Shown here: in pieces, positions 36,770 to 47,639 of the stretch
Numbering within the stretch: the first letter of the stretch is position 1
Layout: the number at the start of each line of letters is the position of its first letter
Origin: Protula sp. h YS-2021
Taxonomy: Eukaryota; Annelida; Polychaeta; Sabellida; Serpulidae
Assembly: GCA_949752745.1 (NCBI GenBank)
Contig: OX457024.1
Location: 55,492,510 to 55,556,509 of the forward strand
Length of the DNA: 64,000 nt
Direction: 5' to 3'
Program-made: the position numbers and the translations under genes
The notes under the pieces: generated by a model
Told to the model about the DNA's origin: nothing
Database searches by the model: none
What the model saw: only the letters and a program-made list of their open reading frames with translations

Positions 36770-37262
36770 AAGTTATTGAAAATCATTCAAGAAATAACAA
36801 CTACTCAACATCATTTAGAATACTGGATATTTTACAGTGTGATAAGACATTGAATACGTTTACAGAATATATTTTCAATTCCATGAAAAAATACCCTTTC
36901 TCTACAGATGTATTGATTTTAACAATAGACGCTGCAAAAAAGTTGGAAATTACATACACATACAGTGTAAATGCGGTTAATATTATGGCCTAATCATGGG
37001 TTATGACTAGGGTGAGAAAAAATTATAGCGAGAAAAAAATATAACTAATTAGGAAAAATGATATTTTGAACGAAAAAAGAAAATGAAAAAAAAAGTATCA
37101 AAATAAAAAAAAAGGATGAAAAGCGAAAAAAAAGTATAAAAAAAGGATGAAAATTAAAAAAAAGTATAAAAAAAGTATTTAAGGATAAAAAAAGGATAAA
37201 ATCGGGCTTTTTCAAAAAAAAGGATAATCCTTTTAAAAAAGGATGATGTGGCAACACTGCGA
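36741..37262. mobile_element. MITE copy lacking its left end
   Basis: Starting at AGGGACATGCAACT it parallels the interior of the 11.07-kb MITE (GAAGTTATTGAAAATCATTC, AATACTGGATATTTTACAG). It ends in AAAAAGGATGATGTGGC and AACACTG at 37,252-37,258. The AAAAAAGGATA runs are expanded. It lies in the CSK intron just past the SH2-B donor. Confidence 0.7.
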
Positions 37263-37304
37263 CAACCGGCAAATCTTCCCGTGGGACGCCTGCAGCACAT
37301 ATAC

Positions 37305-37524
37305 CTGTATCAGTTCAATTAAGCTATCAAAGAAGGCTTCCTCGTCCACAGTTAATTTCTGGTCACTATTTAAGATGCGGTAATGTTCCACCATGCCAGT
37401 ATGAGCGACGCATAGTGTGTAATCTCCCGGGAACGTTGTACTCTCCCGTACGAGGAAGGAGCCTTGTGTGCACGGCCTGAGGAAGCCCTCTGCTTGTTCG
37501 CGCGAAATTTTCCCGTGGAACCAT
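37305..37524 (-). CDS. CSK: CSK alternative SH2 exon B
   Basis: The 220-nt exon encodes an SH2 domain: WFHGKISREQAEGFL, then [19 protein letters not shown] with the phosphotyrosine-binding Arg of FLVRES, MVEHYRIL, KLTVDEEAFFDSLIELIQ. The acceptor is CAATAACCAG and the donor is GTATAT. It starts with one base completing a codon and ends in phase 0, exactly like SH2-A, so either exon can join HYESDADG of the linker exon. Joining A to B would break the frame. It is more diverged from typical CSK than copy A (for example AHTGMVEHYR instead of xDGKVEHYR), which suggests different ligand preference or relaxed constraint. Confidence 0.9.
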
Positions 37525-38239
37525 CTGGTTATTGCAATCAACCCACAAAAAAACGTCAAAAAGGTATTAGAAATGGACGAAATTAGTAGCCGCCGCGCAT
37601 TTTTAGTAGAAAGATTATGGGAGCAGGTAACGAAAAAATCTTTTTTCGTTTTGGTTAGTATTCTGAAAAGCACCTAATTTTTCAGATTAGTAGAAACACA
37701 CCAAGGTAAGGCGCCCCAGCTGAGTGCCGTCCGCCTGGCGTTTTACAGGCCTATTTCAATCATCAGTCTTCTGTTTAAAAAACACCTGCCTCCCTTAGTA
37801 TTCTTTATTGGAAATGTTCATGGCCTGATTATACGACATACAGACGGACGGCATTCACTGATGAAAGGCATGGAAAGCTAAATAAATAGCATGTGGTTAA
37901 ATTATTGTGGTATCAGCGGAGTATCTTAAACAAAATCTGTATCAGTATTTTATGTATCACTGATCAATGTGGAATAGGTTAAAACATTCCCAGAATAAAA
38001 CACTGAGACTTCTTTCAGCACGCGACTTGTGGTGCATCGCTGAACCTGTTCTTAAGCCCTCGCGACTTGCAATTGCGTTCAGCCATATTGTTTTCTCCCT
38101 CTACTCCCGCTGTGCTGAATTACAACGTAAATATTTGTAAACAGGGCTAGTAAACATATCCAAATTTCAGAAATTTGAATTTTTTTAAAATTATCTTAAG
38201 TGACGTCATTCTGACAACACGGTGATATCACATCTTGAC
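37525..38239. other. CSK inter-SH2 intron, no gene seen
   Basis: Unremarkable AT-rich sequence. No splice-flanked coding stretch is recognised. Confidence 0.45.
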
Positions 38240-38402
38240 TACTTGCATTCCCTTTCCCATACATGGGAACAGGGTCGAAAAAAAAGCCGGAAAATTTTAC
38301 CATACATGGGAACGGGGTCGAAAAAAAGCTGGATATTTTTACCATACATGGGAAAGGGGTCGAAAAAAGTGGTCCATTTGGCAAAAAAAAAAAAGCCGGA
38401 AA
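38240..38402. repeat. ~45-bp tandem repeat, three copies
   Basis: CCATACATGGGAACRGGGTC followed by GAAAAAAA occurs at about 38,257, 38,302 and 38,342. CCATACATGG is itself palindromic. A solitary copy with the same sequence is at 51,638 in the recombinase-like locus, so the unit is dispersed. Confidence 0.85.
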
Positions 38403-39099
38403 AGCCGGAAAATTAGCATGTATGCTTTCCCTAAAAAAACTAAAGACGACAAACAGTTGCGAAAAAGCTCATGCAAGTCAACGGTCTATCAGATCTAGCA
38501 AGAAGATCGTGGTATCACAACGTGCAAGCTTTTTCTTTGTAGCTACATCAGATATATTTACTGCACGGGCAGAGTTTGTCGTCTTGCTACTGTGTTGTCA
38601 GTTACTCAGCGACTAGGGGACTCTAAAGACTTTATCACTTGACTATCAAATACTTATGTTGATTTTGAGTCATCCTGCTGCTGACCTGTTTGAACACTTA
38701 AAATGCCTTAAACCAACTGCAAATAACGACAGCGCACTGGCCGTATAAGGCGTTTTGGTGGACAGAAGTTCTGTCCTCATAACTTGGGTTTGCAATATTG
38801 ATTGAAAAAAAACCTCAACGAGAATGAAAATATAAACAAGAAGTTTTTATATCTAAGCAAAATATCGATTTGAAATTCTATGAAATAAAAATTTCAAAAA
38901 CTTTAAATTTTTACCTTGAAATATTTCACTTGATATGTTTCAAACCAGCCCTGCTTGTAACGCAGACGTCAAAGTGTACTGATACAGACTTTTCAATTAA
39001 TGATTGCCACCCCGCAGATCCACACTACTTTGATGAAAAAAATCGCAAAGCTAGGTTAGTTTTTTTCAGAATCACTCCGCCAGCTGCCATACTTCTCAC
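38403..39099. other. CSK intron, no gene seen
   Basis: No exon or element end is recognised between the 45-bp repeats and SH2 exon A. Confidence 0.4.
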
Positions 39100-39319
39100 C
39101 TCAACTAACTGAATCAAATTTTCAAAATATTCATCTTCATCTACGGTTAACTTATTGTCTTTATACGCAATCCTGTAGTGTTCAACTTTGCCGTCCATAC
39201 AGACACACAGCGTATAATCTCCTGGATAGTTTGTGCTTTCGCGGACAAGAAATAATCCGTTCTCTTTGGTACCTATCAGCTTCTCCGCCTCTTCTCGCGT
39301 GATCTTGCCATGGAACCAA
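39100..39319 (-). CDS. CSK: CSK alternative SH2 exon A
   Basis: The 220-nt exon encodes [19 protein letters not shown], then [19 protein letters not shown] (FLVRES Arg present), [20 protein letters not shown] and [10 protein letters not shown]. These residues are very close to vertebrate CSK. The acceptor is TATGTCTGCAG and the donor is GTGAGA. One leading base completes a codon and the exon ends in phase 0 before the linker exon's HYESDADG. Length and phases equal those of SH2-B 1.6 kb downstream. The upstream SH3 exon, which should end in phase 2, is not recognised in the window. Confidence 0.94.
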
Positions 39320-39560
39320 CTGCAGACATATATCATGTTTTTCTAAAGTACAGGCTGAAACACTGTGACACACCCCGCGTTAGACATTTTTTTATGGCAA
39401 CAGCGGTGGTGAAATTGGGAAACAAAAATTTCACTTTGAACGAAAATGAATAAACAAGAATGCCCAGGGACATTGTGACCAGCCGAGATCTAGTAAATCA
39501 CCTATCAATAGGCTTGCATGGTCGCCAAAAAGTGGTTGTCATATTGTTAAACCCGGTTGA
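39320..39560. other. No recognisable feature upstream of SH2 exon A
   Basis: AT-rich sequence with no exon seen. Confidence 0.4.
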
Positions 39561-39770
39561 TGAAAATGCGTACAATTTTATAAAGGAATCCGGTCAAATT
39601 GTGGGGGAAGAAACGTTTTGAAAAATGGTTACTAAATATTTTTAAATGTCTCCTATTTAACCAATTTTTGGCTTATCGCTAGAAAAGTAACTTTACAAAA
39701 GCGGACCGCCTAATGAACATTTATGAAAAATTTTAAGACAATCCGATCAAAATCGTGGAATAAGAGCTCT
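39561..39770. repeat. F13 core fragment
   Basis: One to two units match the 33.82-34.25 kb element (AAAGGAATCCGGTCAAATTG, AATATTTTTAAATG, CCAATTTTTGGC) without its hairpin tail. Confidence 0.6.
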
Positions 39771-40029
39771 GCAGTGCTGGCAACCGTAATTTACGTTAAA
39801 AAAGAGGCTGAAAAAATGTATGCCAGAGGCCCAAAAAAACGTATAAAAACGTATACTAATACATGATATCAAAACTTGAAATAAACACAGTGCACACAAA
39901 ACATACGAGTACAGGCTTATGCCACACACTTTCAATCGACACCTTTTTTTTTTTTTTTTTTTTGCAAACAAAAACAAACGTCTTCCCGACTACTTGATTT
40001 GTAGGTATTGCAATCCTCTTTCTATACAA

Positions 40030-40962
40030 GTTTAGGCTTGCGTCTTTTATCTGGGTCTAGAAAGTGGTCACTAAAGAGGTTTAACAGTACGTATTTTTGT
40101 CCCGTTCCAGATGGTGGTCGCGCAAACAAGTTTTACTCTATACCCTTTGTATCCCGGTTTTGAAGTTGGTCACAACAGCAGTTTTACTGTACGTTCTTAG
40201 TTTATCCGGGTCTGGAAGGTGGTCAAGACAGGCAGGTTTTACCGTACGTCTCGTTATCCCAAACTGGAAGTTGGCCAATACAAACAAGTTTTACTTTACG
40301 CCTTTCCATCCTGATCTTGAAGGTGGCAGTTACAATCATTTACCGAAACAGTTTTTTTTTTTTTTTTTTTTTTTTTGGGGGGGGGGGGGTTAACCTTAAC
40401 CAACCCCCTCTCCCTAGCTATCTAACGTAACCCCAACCATTTTAGCAAACGTTACGGTAAGGGTTTGTTATAATGTAATTATAGCTATAATGTACATTTC
40501 CATTGACCAAAAAGCACTAGAAAGACAATATTCAAAAGTGTGTCACACATCACCCACCTCGGTGGGAGAGTGGGGTAAGGCATTCTGGTGTCAAAATAGT
40601 GTGCTGCTTGTCATAACACAGTGTATTAGATGACCCACTTTAAAAGTGAAAGCTAGTTTCAGGTACTGCACAAACATTGCGAGCCGTTACATAATTACTC
40701 CCATATATGCAACAGCTTGGTAGCCAAATCAAAACACGCCAATAGCTGTGAGTGTGTAACGCTCAAAGAGATCCATCACACAAAATATAAGAAATTAGAG
40801 CGGCCAGTGCACACAAAACATAAGAGTACAGGCTTATATTACACACTTTCAACCGATACCTACTTAGTTCTTGTTTTTGTAAACAAAAACAAATGTCTCC
40901 CCGACTAAACACATAATTCGACCCCATCCCCAAACAAAAACAATTTTCCTTTGTTTTTTAAT
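40030..40962 (+). repeat. Dispersed element with ~57-bp cores, copy 2
   Basis: Five units of the TGGAAGGTGGTCAAGACAGG / TTTTACCGTACGTCT type are followed by a T/G homopolymer stretch and the conserved tail (ACGGTAAGGGTTTG, ATTGACCAAAAAGCACTAG, ACATTGCGAGCCG-like). It matches 12.88-13.73 and 41.57-42.52 kb. Confidence 0.7.
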
Positions 40963-40972
40963 TACTGAAATA

Positions 40973-41220
40973 TTGTATTGTATTGTATTGTTCTTTAGAT
41001 CCCTTTCAACTGCTATGGTCATATCGGGATCCCCCTGCCACATTATACTGAAATGGGGCATTCCAGTCCTCCTTCTAACCCTTACATGTGGAGTGCCTCA
41101 CAGGGTAGCAAGGAGGAGCCCCAATTTTAAAGTCTTAGGTATGACCCGACCGGGGATTGAACCCACGATCTGCCAGTCTCGAGGTGGACACTCTAACCAC
41201 TAGGCCACCGAGGCTGGTAA
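40973..41220 (-). mobile_element. tRNA-derived SINE, complete, with 10-bp target duplication
   Basis: On the minus strand it begins ACCAGCCTCGGTGGCCTAGT, an A-box region (TGGCCTAGTGG), then a B box GGTTCAATCCC, a body with CATACCTAAGACTTTAAAAT and TTTCAGTATAATGTGGC, and a tail of ACAAT pentamers. TACTGAAATA flanks both ends (40,963-40,972 and 41,221-41,230). The related repeat at about 41,470 reads AATTACTGACATAAAACATT without insertion and so serves as an empty site. The body resembles widespread mollusc SINEs, as I recall. Confidence 0.88.
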
Positions 41221-41230
41221 TACTGAAATA

Positions 41231-42520
41231 AAATATTCATTTCTGCAAACATAATCATAATTCATTGTAAAAGAAATTCAAAATAAACAAAACAGATGGC
41301 GGTCACTAAAACAACTACAGCGACCAATGCACACAAAACATAAGAGTACAGGCCTATATTATAAACTTTCAATCGATACCTACTTAGTTTCTTGTTTTTT
41401 TTAAACAAAAACAAATTTCTCCCCGACTAAACCCATAATCCTCACCCCCCCCCCCAAAAAAAAAAAATCCCTTTTTTTAATTACTGACATAAAACATTCA
41501 TTTCTGCAAACATAACCATAATTCATTGTAAAAAAATCAAAATAAACAAAACAGATGGTGGTCACTAAAACAGATGTAAATGGACGTCTTTTTTCATCCG
41601 AGTATGGAAGCTGGTTGCTAAAACGGGTTTTACTGTAGGCCCTTCTTATCCAGATCTGAAGTTGGTCACTATAGTAGTTTTACTGTACGTTTTTATCCAG
41701 GTCTGCAAGTTGGTCAAGACAGGCGGGTTTTACCGTACGTCTTTTTACCCGAATCTGGAAGGGGTCACGACAAATGGGTCTTACTTTACTTCTCCAGGTC
41801 TTGAAGGTGATCTGGACTTTTTTGCGGACCATCACCCTCCACACCCCATCCTCAGCTATTTAATATAGGTACAACTGTAAACGCAATTCTAACCCTTTTA
41901 CCCAAGGTAACGGTAACGGTCTGTACCCTAAGTGTAGTTATAGCCATGATATACTACCTTGTCTTCGTACATTTCCATCGATCAAAAAGCATTAGAAAGG
42001 CATTCTTCATAACTGCGCATCTGATGACGCACCTCGGTGGGAGAACGGGGGGAGGGCATTTCGGTACCAAAATGGTGAGCTGCTTATAACAAAAGATATC
42101 AGATAATCCACTTTAAAAGCGAAATATGCATCCAGGTACTGCACACAATGCTAACCGATACAAAATAGCTCAAATGCATGAAGCACCTTGGCAACCGAAT
42201 CAAGTATACGGCGAAAAAAAATCAATAGCTAGACCTGTTGAGACCTACAAATACAATAGCATTCCATGACATCGTATATAACGACTTCATCATGCACCAC
42301 AACTGACACTGACCCCTGACTGAGTGGCATGTTACGTAATAGCCGTAGATGAGAAACACACAAAAAGCTCAATTTCAGCCAATAACAAATAGCAATGGAC
42401 CGAAAGTAATGCCCTTACTGTTTTGAAGCATTCTAAATAATGCAGGAACGCTCGAGACTCTTCTGGAAAACGCTGAAATCCCCAGCATAGTTAACAACTA
42501 TGCTTAGTTAACAAAGCAGC
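41231..42520 (+). repeat. Dispersed element with ~57-bp cores, copies 3 and 4
   Basis: A flanking duplicated segment (CATTTCTGCAAACATAA at 41,237 and 41,503) precedes five short units (GGTTTTACTGTAGGCCC, GGTCAAGACAGGCGGG) and the conserved tail with GGTAACGGTCTGTACCC and GTGTAGTTATAGCC. No gene is seen. Confidence 0.65.
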
Positions 42521-42589
42521 CAGAAAATGGGGAGGCGGGAGGCAGGGGAGGGGTGTTGATGTTATGCACCTTTCTTGATTTTCTATACA

Positions 42590-44045
42590 AATTTAATAAT
42601 GTTTGACCAAAACCTGCGATTTATTCGAGGAATAACCACCATGTTTCCGGTATCGAGATATTTTGCTTAACAACACATAATTTTTTACGCGTCAAAAGTT
42701 GAAACAACCGTCTAACTGAACCAAGGAATCCCCTTATAAAATAAAAAGTCGATATGACTTTCCGTTATCGAGATATTGTGCATACAAAATTTGATTCAAA
42801 ATATATACATATCTCACGTGATTGTGTCATACGCTGCACTCCTGCTTTCTACTCGCAAAAAACATAATCTTTCGGACCTACCAAGCATCAATCTGACCAA
42901 GTTTCAACTTTTTTCGATGTTCAGCAGCTGAGAAATTTCGCACACGAAATTTTTACGCTATTATGTCATACGCCTACATAATCACGTGACATGCGTCACA
43001 AATTGAAAGAACGGTCCGAATGACCCAAGGAATACCCATATAACATTTGAAGTCGATAGGACTTTCTCTTATCGAGATATTCTGCACACAAGATCATGTT
43101 CAAATTATATTCATATTTTACGCGATGACGTCAAACGCCGTAAGAAATTTTGTACAATCTTTCGGATCTAGCAAGCAACAATCCCACCAAGTTTCAACTT
43201 TCTCCGATGTTCAGCGTTTGAGAAATTTCACACATTCAATTTTTACGTAATGACGTCATACACCGGCCCCAATTACGTGACATACGTCAAAAGTTGATAG
43301 CACCGCCCGACTGACAAACTGAATACCCATATATAAATTTGAAGTCGATGCGACTTTCCCTTTATCGAGATATTTTGCACATAAGATCTTATTCAAAATA
43401 TATACCTATTTTACGTGATGACGTCATACGCTGCATTTGTTCGTTGTATCCGCGAAAAAAATTACAGAATCTTTCGGACCTACCAAGCAAACCCACCAAG
43501 TTTCAACTTTCGCCAATGTTCAGCGGCTGAGAGTTAGTTAGTTAGTTATTTGATTGGTTTAACGACACCGCCAACCTGTTGCAGGTCATATTGGAATACA
43601 TGGTAATTTCTTTTAAAAATTCTAGGACTTGTTGCAATTTACCTTCTCAAAAGATCTCTCATGGAATCAACTCTATAATAATGGGGACGAATGTGATTGA
43701 AGTCTATACAATCTATTAAGATGTGTTTCACTGTATACCGTTCCTGACAACTTATACATTCGGGTTGTGGTTCACCTTTTAAGCGGCTGAGAAATTTCGC
43801 ACACACGATTTTTACTTAATGACGTCATATGCGTCACATGCGTCAAAAGTTGACAGAACCGTAAGACCTAAACAAGGAATAAATCAATCAAGTTCAAAGT
43901 CGACCGACCTTCCGTTCTCGAGATCTCTTGCACACAACATTCTGATCACAACAGACTGACACACAAACATTCACACACAAATACACACACACACACACAC
44001 ACACATACTCAGCTACGTCGGGAAACTAACGACGAATCGCGATTT
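42590..44045 (+). repeat. ~290-bp tandem repeat, four diverged copies, ending in (AC)n
   Basis: Units carry CTTTCGGACCTACCAAGCA, AAGTTTCAACTTT, GCTGAGAAATTTCGCACAC, TGACGTCATACGC and CACGTGACATGCGTCA. A LINE fragment interrupts the fourth unit. The block ends with TTCACACAC and an (AC)n run at 43,981-44,005. TGACGTCA, the consensus CRE palindrome, is present several times but only as part of the repeat. Confidence 0.75.
43532..43781 (-). mobile_element. 5'-truncated LINE, 250-bp 3' end
   Basis: Both sides carry AGCGGCTGAG (43,522-43,531 and 43,782-43,791), a 10-bp target duplication. On the minus strand it codes PECISCQERYTVKHILIDC, the Cys-Cys-His-Cys pattern (CxxC, then HILxxC) found at the C-terminus of LINE reverse-transcriptase proteins. 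A frame break follows, then QQVLEFLKEITMYSNM, and a tail GTTAAACCAATCAAATAACT with four AACT repeats. It is dead on arrival. The frame break may be mutation or sequence error. Confidence 0.8.
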
Positions 44046-44582
44046 CGTCTCTAACTCGCGAAATGTACGCCAAAAATCTAACTTCGTTATTAGGGACTTT
44101 TCAGACATAAGTTGTATATGAAAATCTCGGTAGATTTTTTTTACATTCAATTCCTAAAGCGAAAATTTAGAAAAGACAGCAGATTAAGAGAAATTTAACA
44201 AAGCATGAACCCTGCGAAACGGAATATTTTGTTTACATAATTTGCATATTTTACACAGTTTTTTTATATCTGCAACTATAAGTTTGCTGTAAAACGAGAC
44301 TGTGTAAAAAATGTAAACAAAACGATTTTGTTTATAAACAAAGGCCACGTGCTTTCTGTAAAAGAGTATAAGGGAAACACTAAATAAAAGCCAAACAAGC
44401 GTAGAGTTTGTTTTCTTTTATTTACACCATAACCCCCCTGTAATATTTATTTTCTTTCATTTCTATACATAAATTATTTAACATAAATTGAAGACTTACA
44501 AAATATTGAAGAGCAGTACAAAAGATATTCAAACAGATGAATGTTAAAAACAAAGATTTATACTATACAGATGAAATGTTTA
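44046..44582. other. No recognisable feature
   Basis: AT-rich spacer. No coding, terminal-hairpin or tandem signal is recognised. Confidence 0.4.
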
Positions 44583-47500
44583 ACAAGTTTGTCCAAGGAC
44601 AAAGTCCCAGCTTACGAAAAGCAATAAAACTAATTCCAGCGTGCATGAGCAAGGGAATTTTCCTGACAAATTGGGCTTCAAAAGATGAGTCGGCAAAGAG
44701 CTAGCCCAATAATTAATTTAACACCGGACCAGAACATAGACCGATAAATGCATACAAAGAAAAATGGGAAACAGATTTTTTGTATCTCTGGTAGACTGGA
44801 TAGTCCGCCATAGATACCGTCAAACAACGCAGGCATTTCGGACCAGTGCGCATATTTATGTAACTTCCCTTGATGCGCGGTTCTTATTCAGACAAGTGCG
44901 CATGTTTATTTAATTCTGCGTAGATGCGCGGATCCCATTTTGGAACAGTGCGCATGTTTATTTAACTTGCGTTGATGTGCGGTTCGCATTTCTGACGAGC
45001 GCCCATGTTTTTTTTTTACCTTTTGTGGATGTGCGGTTCTTATTTCGGATCAGTGCGCACGTTTATTTACCTTGTGTTGATGTGCGGTTCTTATTTCGGA
45101 TCAATGTGCATCTTTATTTACAATGTGTTGATGGGCGGTTCTTATTTCGGTTCAGTGCGCATGTTTATTTACCTTGTGTTGATGTGCGGTTCTTATTTCG
45201 GATCAGTGCGCATGTTTATTTACCTTGTTTTGTTGTGCGGTTCTTATTCCATACCAATGCGCATGTTTATTTTACTTGCGTCGATGAGCGGTACTTATTT
45301 CGGACAGCCCAAGTTTTCTTAGGTTGCCTTGATACGCGGTTCGCATTTCGGACCAGTTTGCATGTTTATTTAACTTGCGCTGATGCACGGTGCTTATTTT
45401 GGACGTGTGCCTATGTTTATTTAACTTGCGTTGGTGCGCGGTTTGCATTTTGGACCAGTGTGCATGTTTATTTAACTTGCGTTGATGAGCAGTTCGAATT
45501 TCGGATCATTACGCATGTTTATTTAACTTGCGTTAATGCGCGGTTCGAATTTCGGACCAGTGCGCATGTTTATTTAACTTCCGCTGATGTGCGGTTCGCA
45601 TTTCGGACCAGTGTACTTGTTTCTTTAGGTTGCGTTGATGCGCGGTTCGCATTTCGGACCACTGCGCATGTTTATTTAATTTGCCTCGATGTGCGGTTCG
45701 CATTTCGGACCAGTGCGCATGTTTCTTTAGGCTGCGTTGATGCGCGGTTCGCATTTCAGACCACTGCGCATGTCTATTCAACTTACGTCGAAACGTAGTT
45801 CTTTTTTTTTTTTTGGACCAGTGCGCATGTTTATTTAACCTGCGTTGATGCGCGGTGCTTATTTTGGACCAGTTCGCATCTTTATTTATCTTCCGTCGAT
45901 GCGCAGTTCACATTTCGGACCAATGCGCATGTTTATTTAACTTGCATCGATGCGGAGTACTTAATTTGGACTACTGCAAATGTTTCTTTAACTTGCGTCG
46001 ATGTGCGATTGTTAAATCTGACTACTCCGCAAGTTCATTTAACTTGTGTTTATGCGCTGTAGGAGGAGATTCATTTAATTTTTTTTCTCAACAATTCCGA
46101 AAAAAATTCAAAAGTTTTGCAACTCACTCAAAAAGCACAAGCCGTATGCATGAGACGGCATCTTTATTTATCTTCCGTCGATGCGCGGTTCACATTTCGG
46201 ACCAATGCGCATGTTTATCTAACTTGCATCGATGCGCAGTACTTAATTTGGACTACTGCGAATGTTTGTTTAACTTGCGTCGATGTGCGGTTGTTAAATC
46301 TGACTACTGCGCAAGTTCATTTAATTGTGTTTACGCGCTGTAGGAGGAGATTCATTTAATTTTTTTTCTTCAAAAATTCCGAAAAAAATTCAAAAGTTTT
46401 GCAATTCACTCAAAAAGCACAAGCCGTATGCATGACCCCCTAGAGACGGCTCATATCGAAAATAAATGAAATCTGATAAAAACTGTACGAGGAAATGCAT
46501 TTTGAATTTTTTTCTTCAAAAATTCTCTCATCGACTGAAAAAGACACGCCATATTCACGACACCCTAAGCATGCCTCAGCCCAAAAATAAATGATGTTTG
46601 ATCAAAACTGCAGACGAAAATGCATTTTGAGGTATTTTCATCAAAAATTCCCCCCCCCCCCCCCCGAAATCAAAAATTTCCAAGTCGAGTCAAATAGCAC
46701 AAGCCGTACGCGAGACCTACATAAGGATGCCTCACAGCAAAAATAAATGAAATCGGATAAAAACTGTAGGAAGAAATGCATTTTGAAGTTTTTCTTCAAA
46801 AATTCCCAAAAAATACAGAAATTGTCGGATCGACTAAAAAGCGCAAGTCGTATTCTCAACCCCTTAGGGATGCCTCAACCCCCCCCCCTCCCCCCCTCAA
46901 AAAAAAAAGGTTCAAAACTGTAGGGGGAAATGCATTTTGAAGTTTTTTTCTTCAAAAACTCCCTAAAAATACAAAAATTGCCCGATCGACTAAAAAGCAC
47001 AAGCCGTACGCACTCACACCAAAAATAAATGACATCGAATCAAAATTGTAGGGGTAGATGCATTTTCAATTATTTTCGAAATTTTTGCTTAAAAAAATTC
47101 CCCAAAAATACAAACTAAAAAAAGCATAAGCCGTATGCACGACCCTTTAGGGGTGCCTCATACCAAAAATAAGTGACATCGGGTCAAAAATGTAAGAGAT
47201 ACATTTTGAAATTTCTTTAAAAAATCCCCAAAAATTCAAAAATCACCCGATCGACTAAAAAAGCACAAGCCGTGTGCACGACCGCTTAGGAAATCCTCAC
47301 ACCAAAGATAAATGACATCGAATCAAAATTGTAGGAGTAGATGCATTTTTTTCAAAATTTTTGCTTTAAAAAATCCCAAAAAATACAAAAATTGTCCGAT
47401 CCACTAAAAAAGCACAAGCCGTATGCACGACCCTTTAGGGGTGCCTCATACCAAAAATAAATGACATCGGGTCAAAAATGTAGGAGATGCTTTTTGAAAC

Positions 47501-47607
47501 AAAGTTTACAGCGAACTAACTAACTAACTAGCTAACTAACTAACGGACGCCATCCGCAGACCGATAGGAATACCCCCGCTTACGTGTAACGTAAGCTGGG
47601 CTAAAAC
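44583..47607 (+). mobile_element. F1 composite element, 3.0-kb copy
   Basis: The leader has TTTGTCCAAGGACAAA and CCCAGCTTACG. Then come about 24 51-bp units (44.83-46.06 kb), one ~110-bp core, a second short 51-bp block (46.15-46.34 kb), about seven more cores with AAAAGCACAAGCCGTATGC and ACATCGGGTCAAAAATGTAG, about seven AACT units with one AGCT interruption, and the tail ending CCCGCTTACGTGTAACGTAA, GCTGGGCTAA. The interleaving of 51-bp and long cores suggests internal recombination. The 273-codon frame through the 51-bp units is a by-product. Confidence 0.82.
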
Positions 47608-47639
47608 AAAATACAGATTTATACAGATGAATGTTTAAA

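Larger units (their letters stand above)
20883..39319 (-). other. CSK: CSK-type non-receptor tyrosine kinase gene (partial, five exons)
   Basis: Minus-strand exons run SH2-A (39,100-39,319), SH2-B (37,305-37,524), linker (29,191-29,362), kinase 2 (22,473-22,575) and kinase 3 (20,883-21,041). All have AG acceptors and GT donors with matching phases. The joined product reads SH2, then HYESDADGLCTRL, GKGEFG, VAIK, AEASVMT and LRHANLVQLIGV, which is characteristic of C-terminal Src kinase. CSK restrains Src-family kinases by phosphorylating their C-terminal tyrosine, and its SH2 domain recruits it to phosphotyrosine adaptors at the membrane. The SH3 exons and the HRD/DFG half are not found in the window. 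The paralogue MATK/CTK is the main alternative. Introns total over 17 kb and are mostly repeats. Confidence 0.9.

Noticed and set aside
41100..41220. A functional tRNA gene on the minus strand
   Set aside because: A and B boxes are present, but the sequence continues into a SINE body with a simple-repeat tail and target duplication, and a full cloverleaf is not supported.
42590..44045. Cluster of CRE sites (TGACGTCA) as an enhancer
   Set aside because: The motif recurs only because it is part of the ~290-bp repeat unit. There is no independent evidence of regulation.
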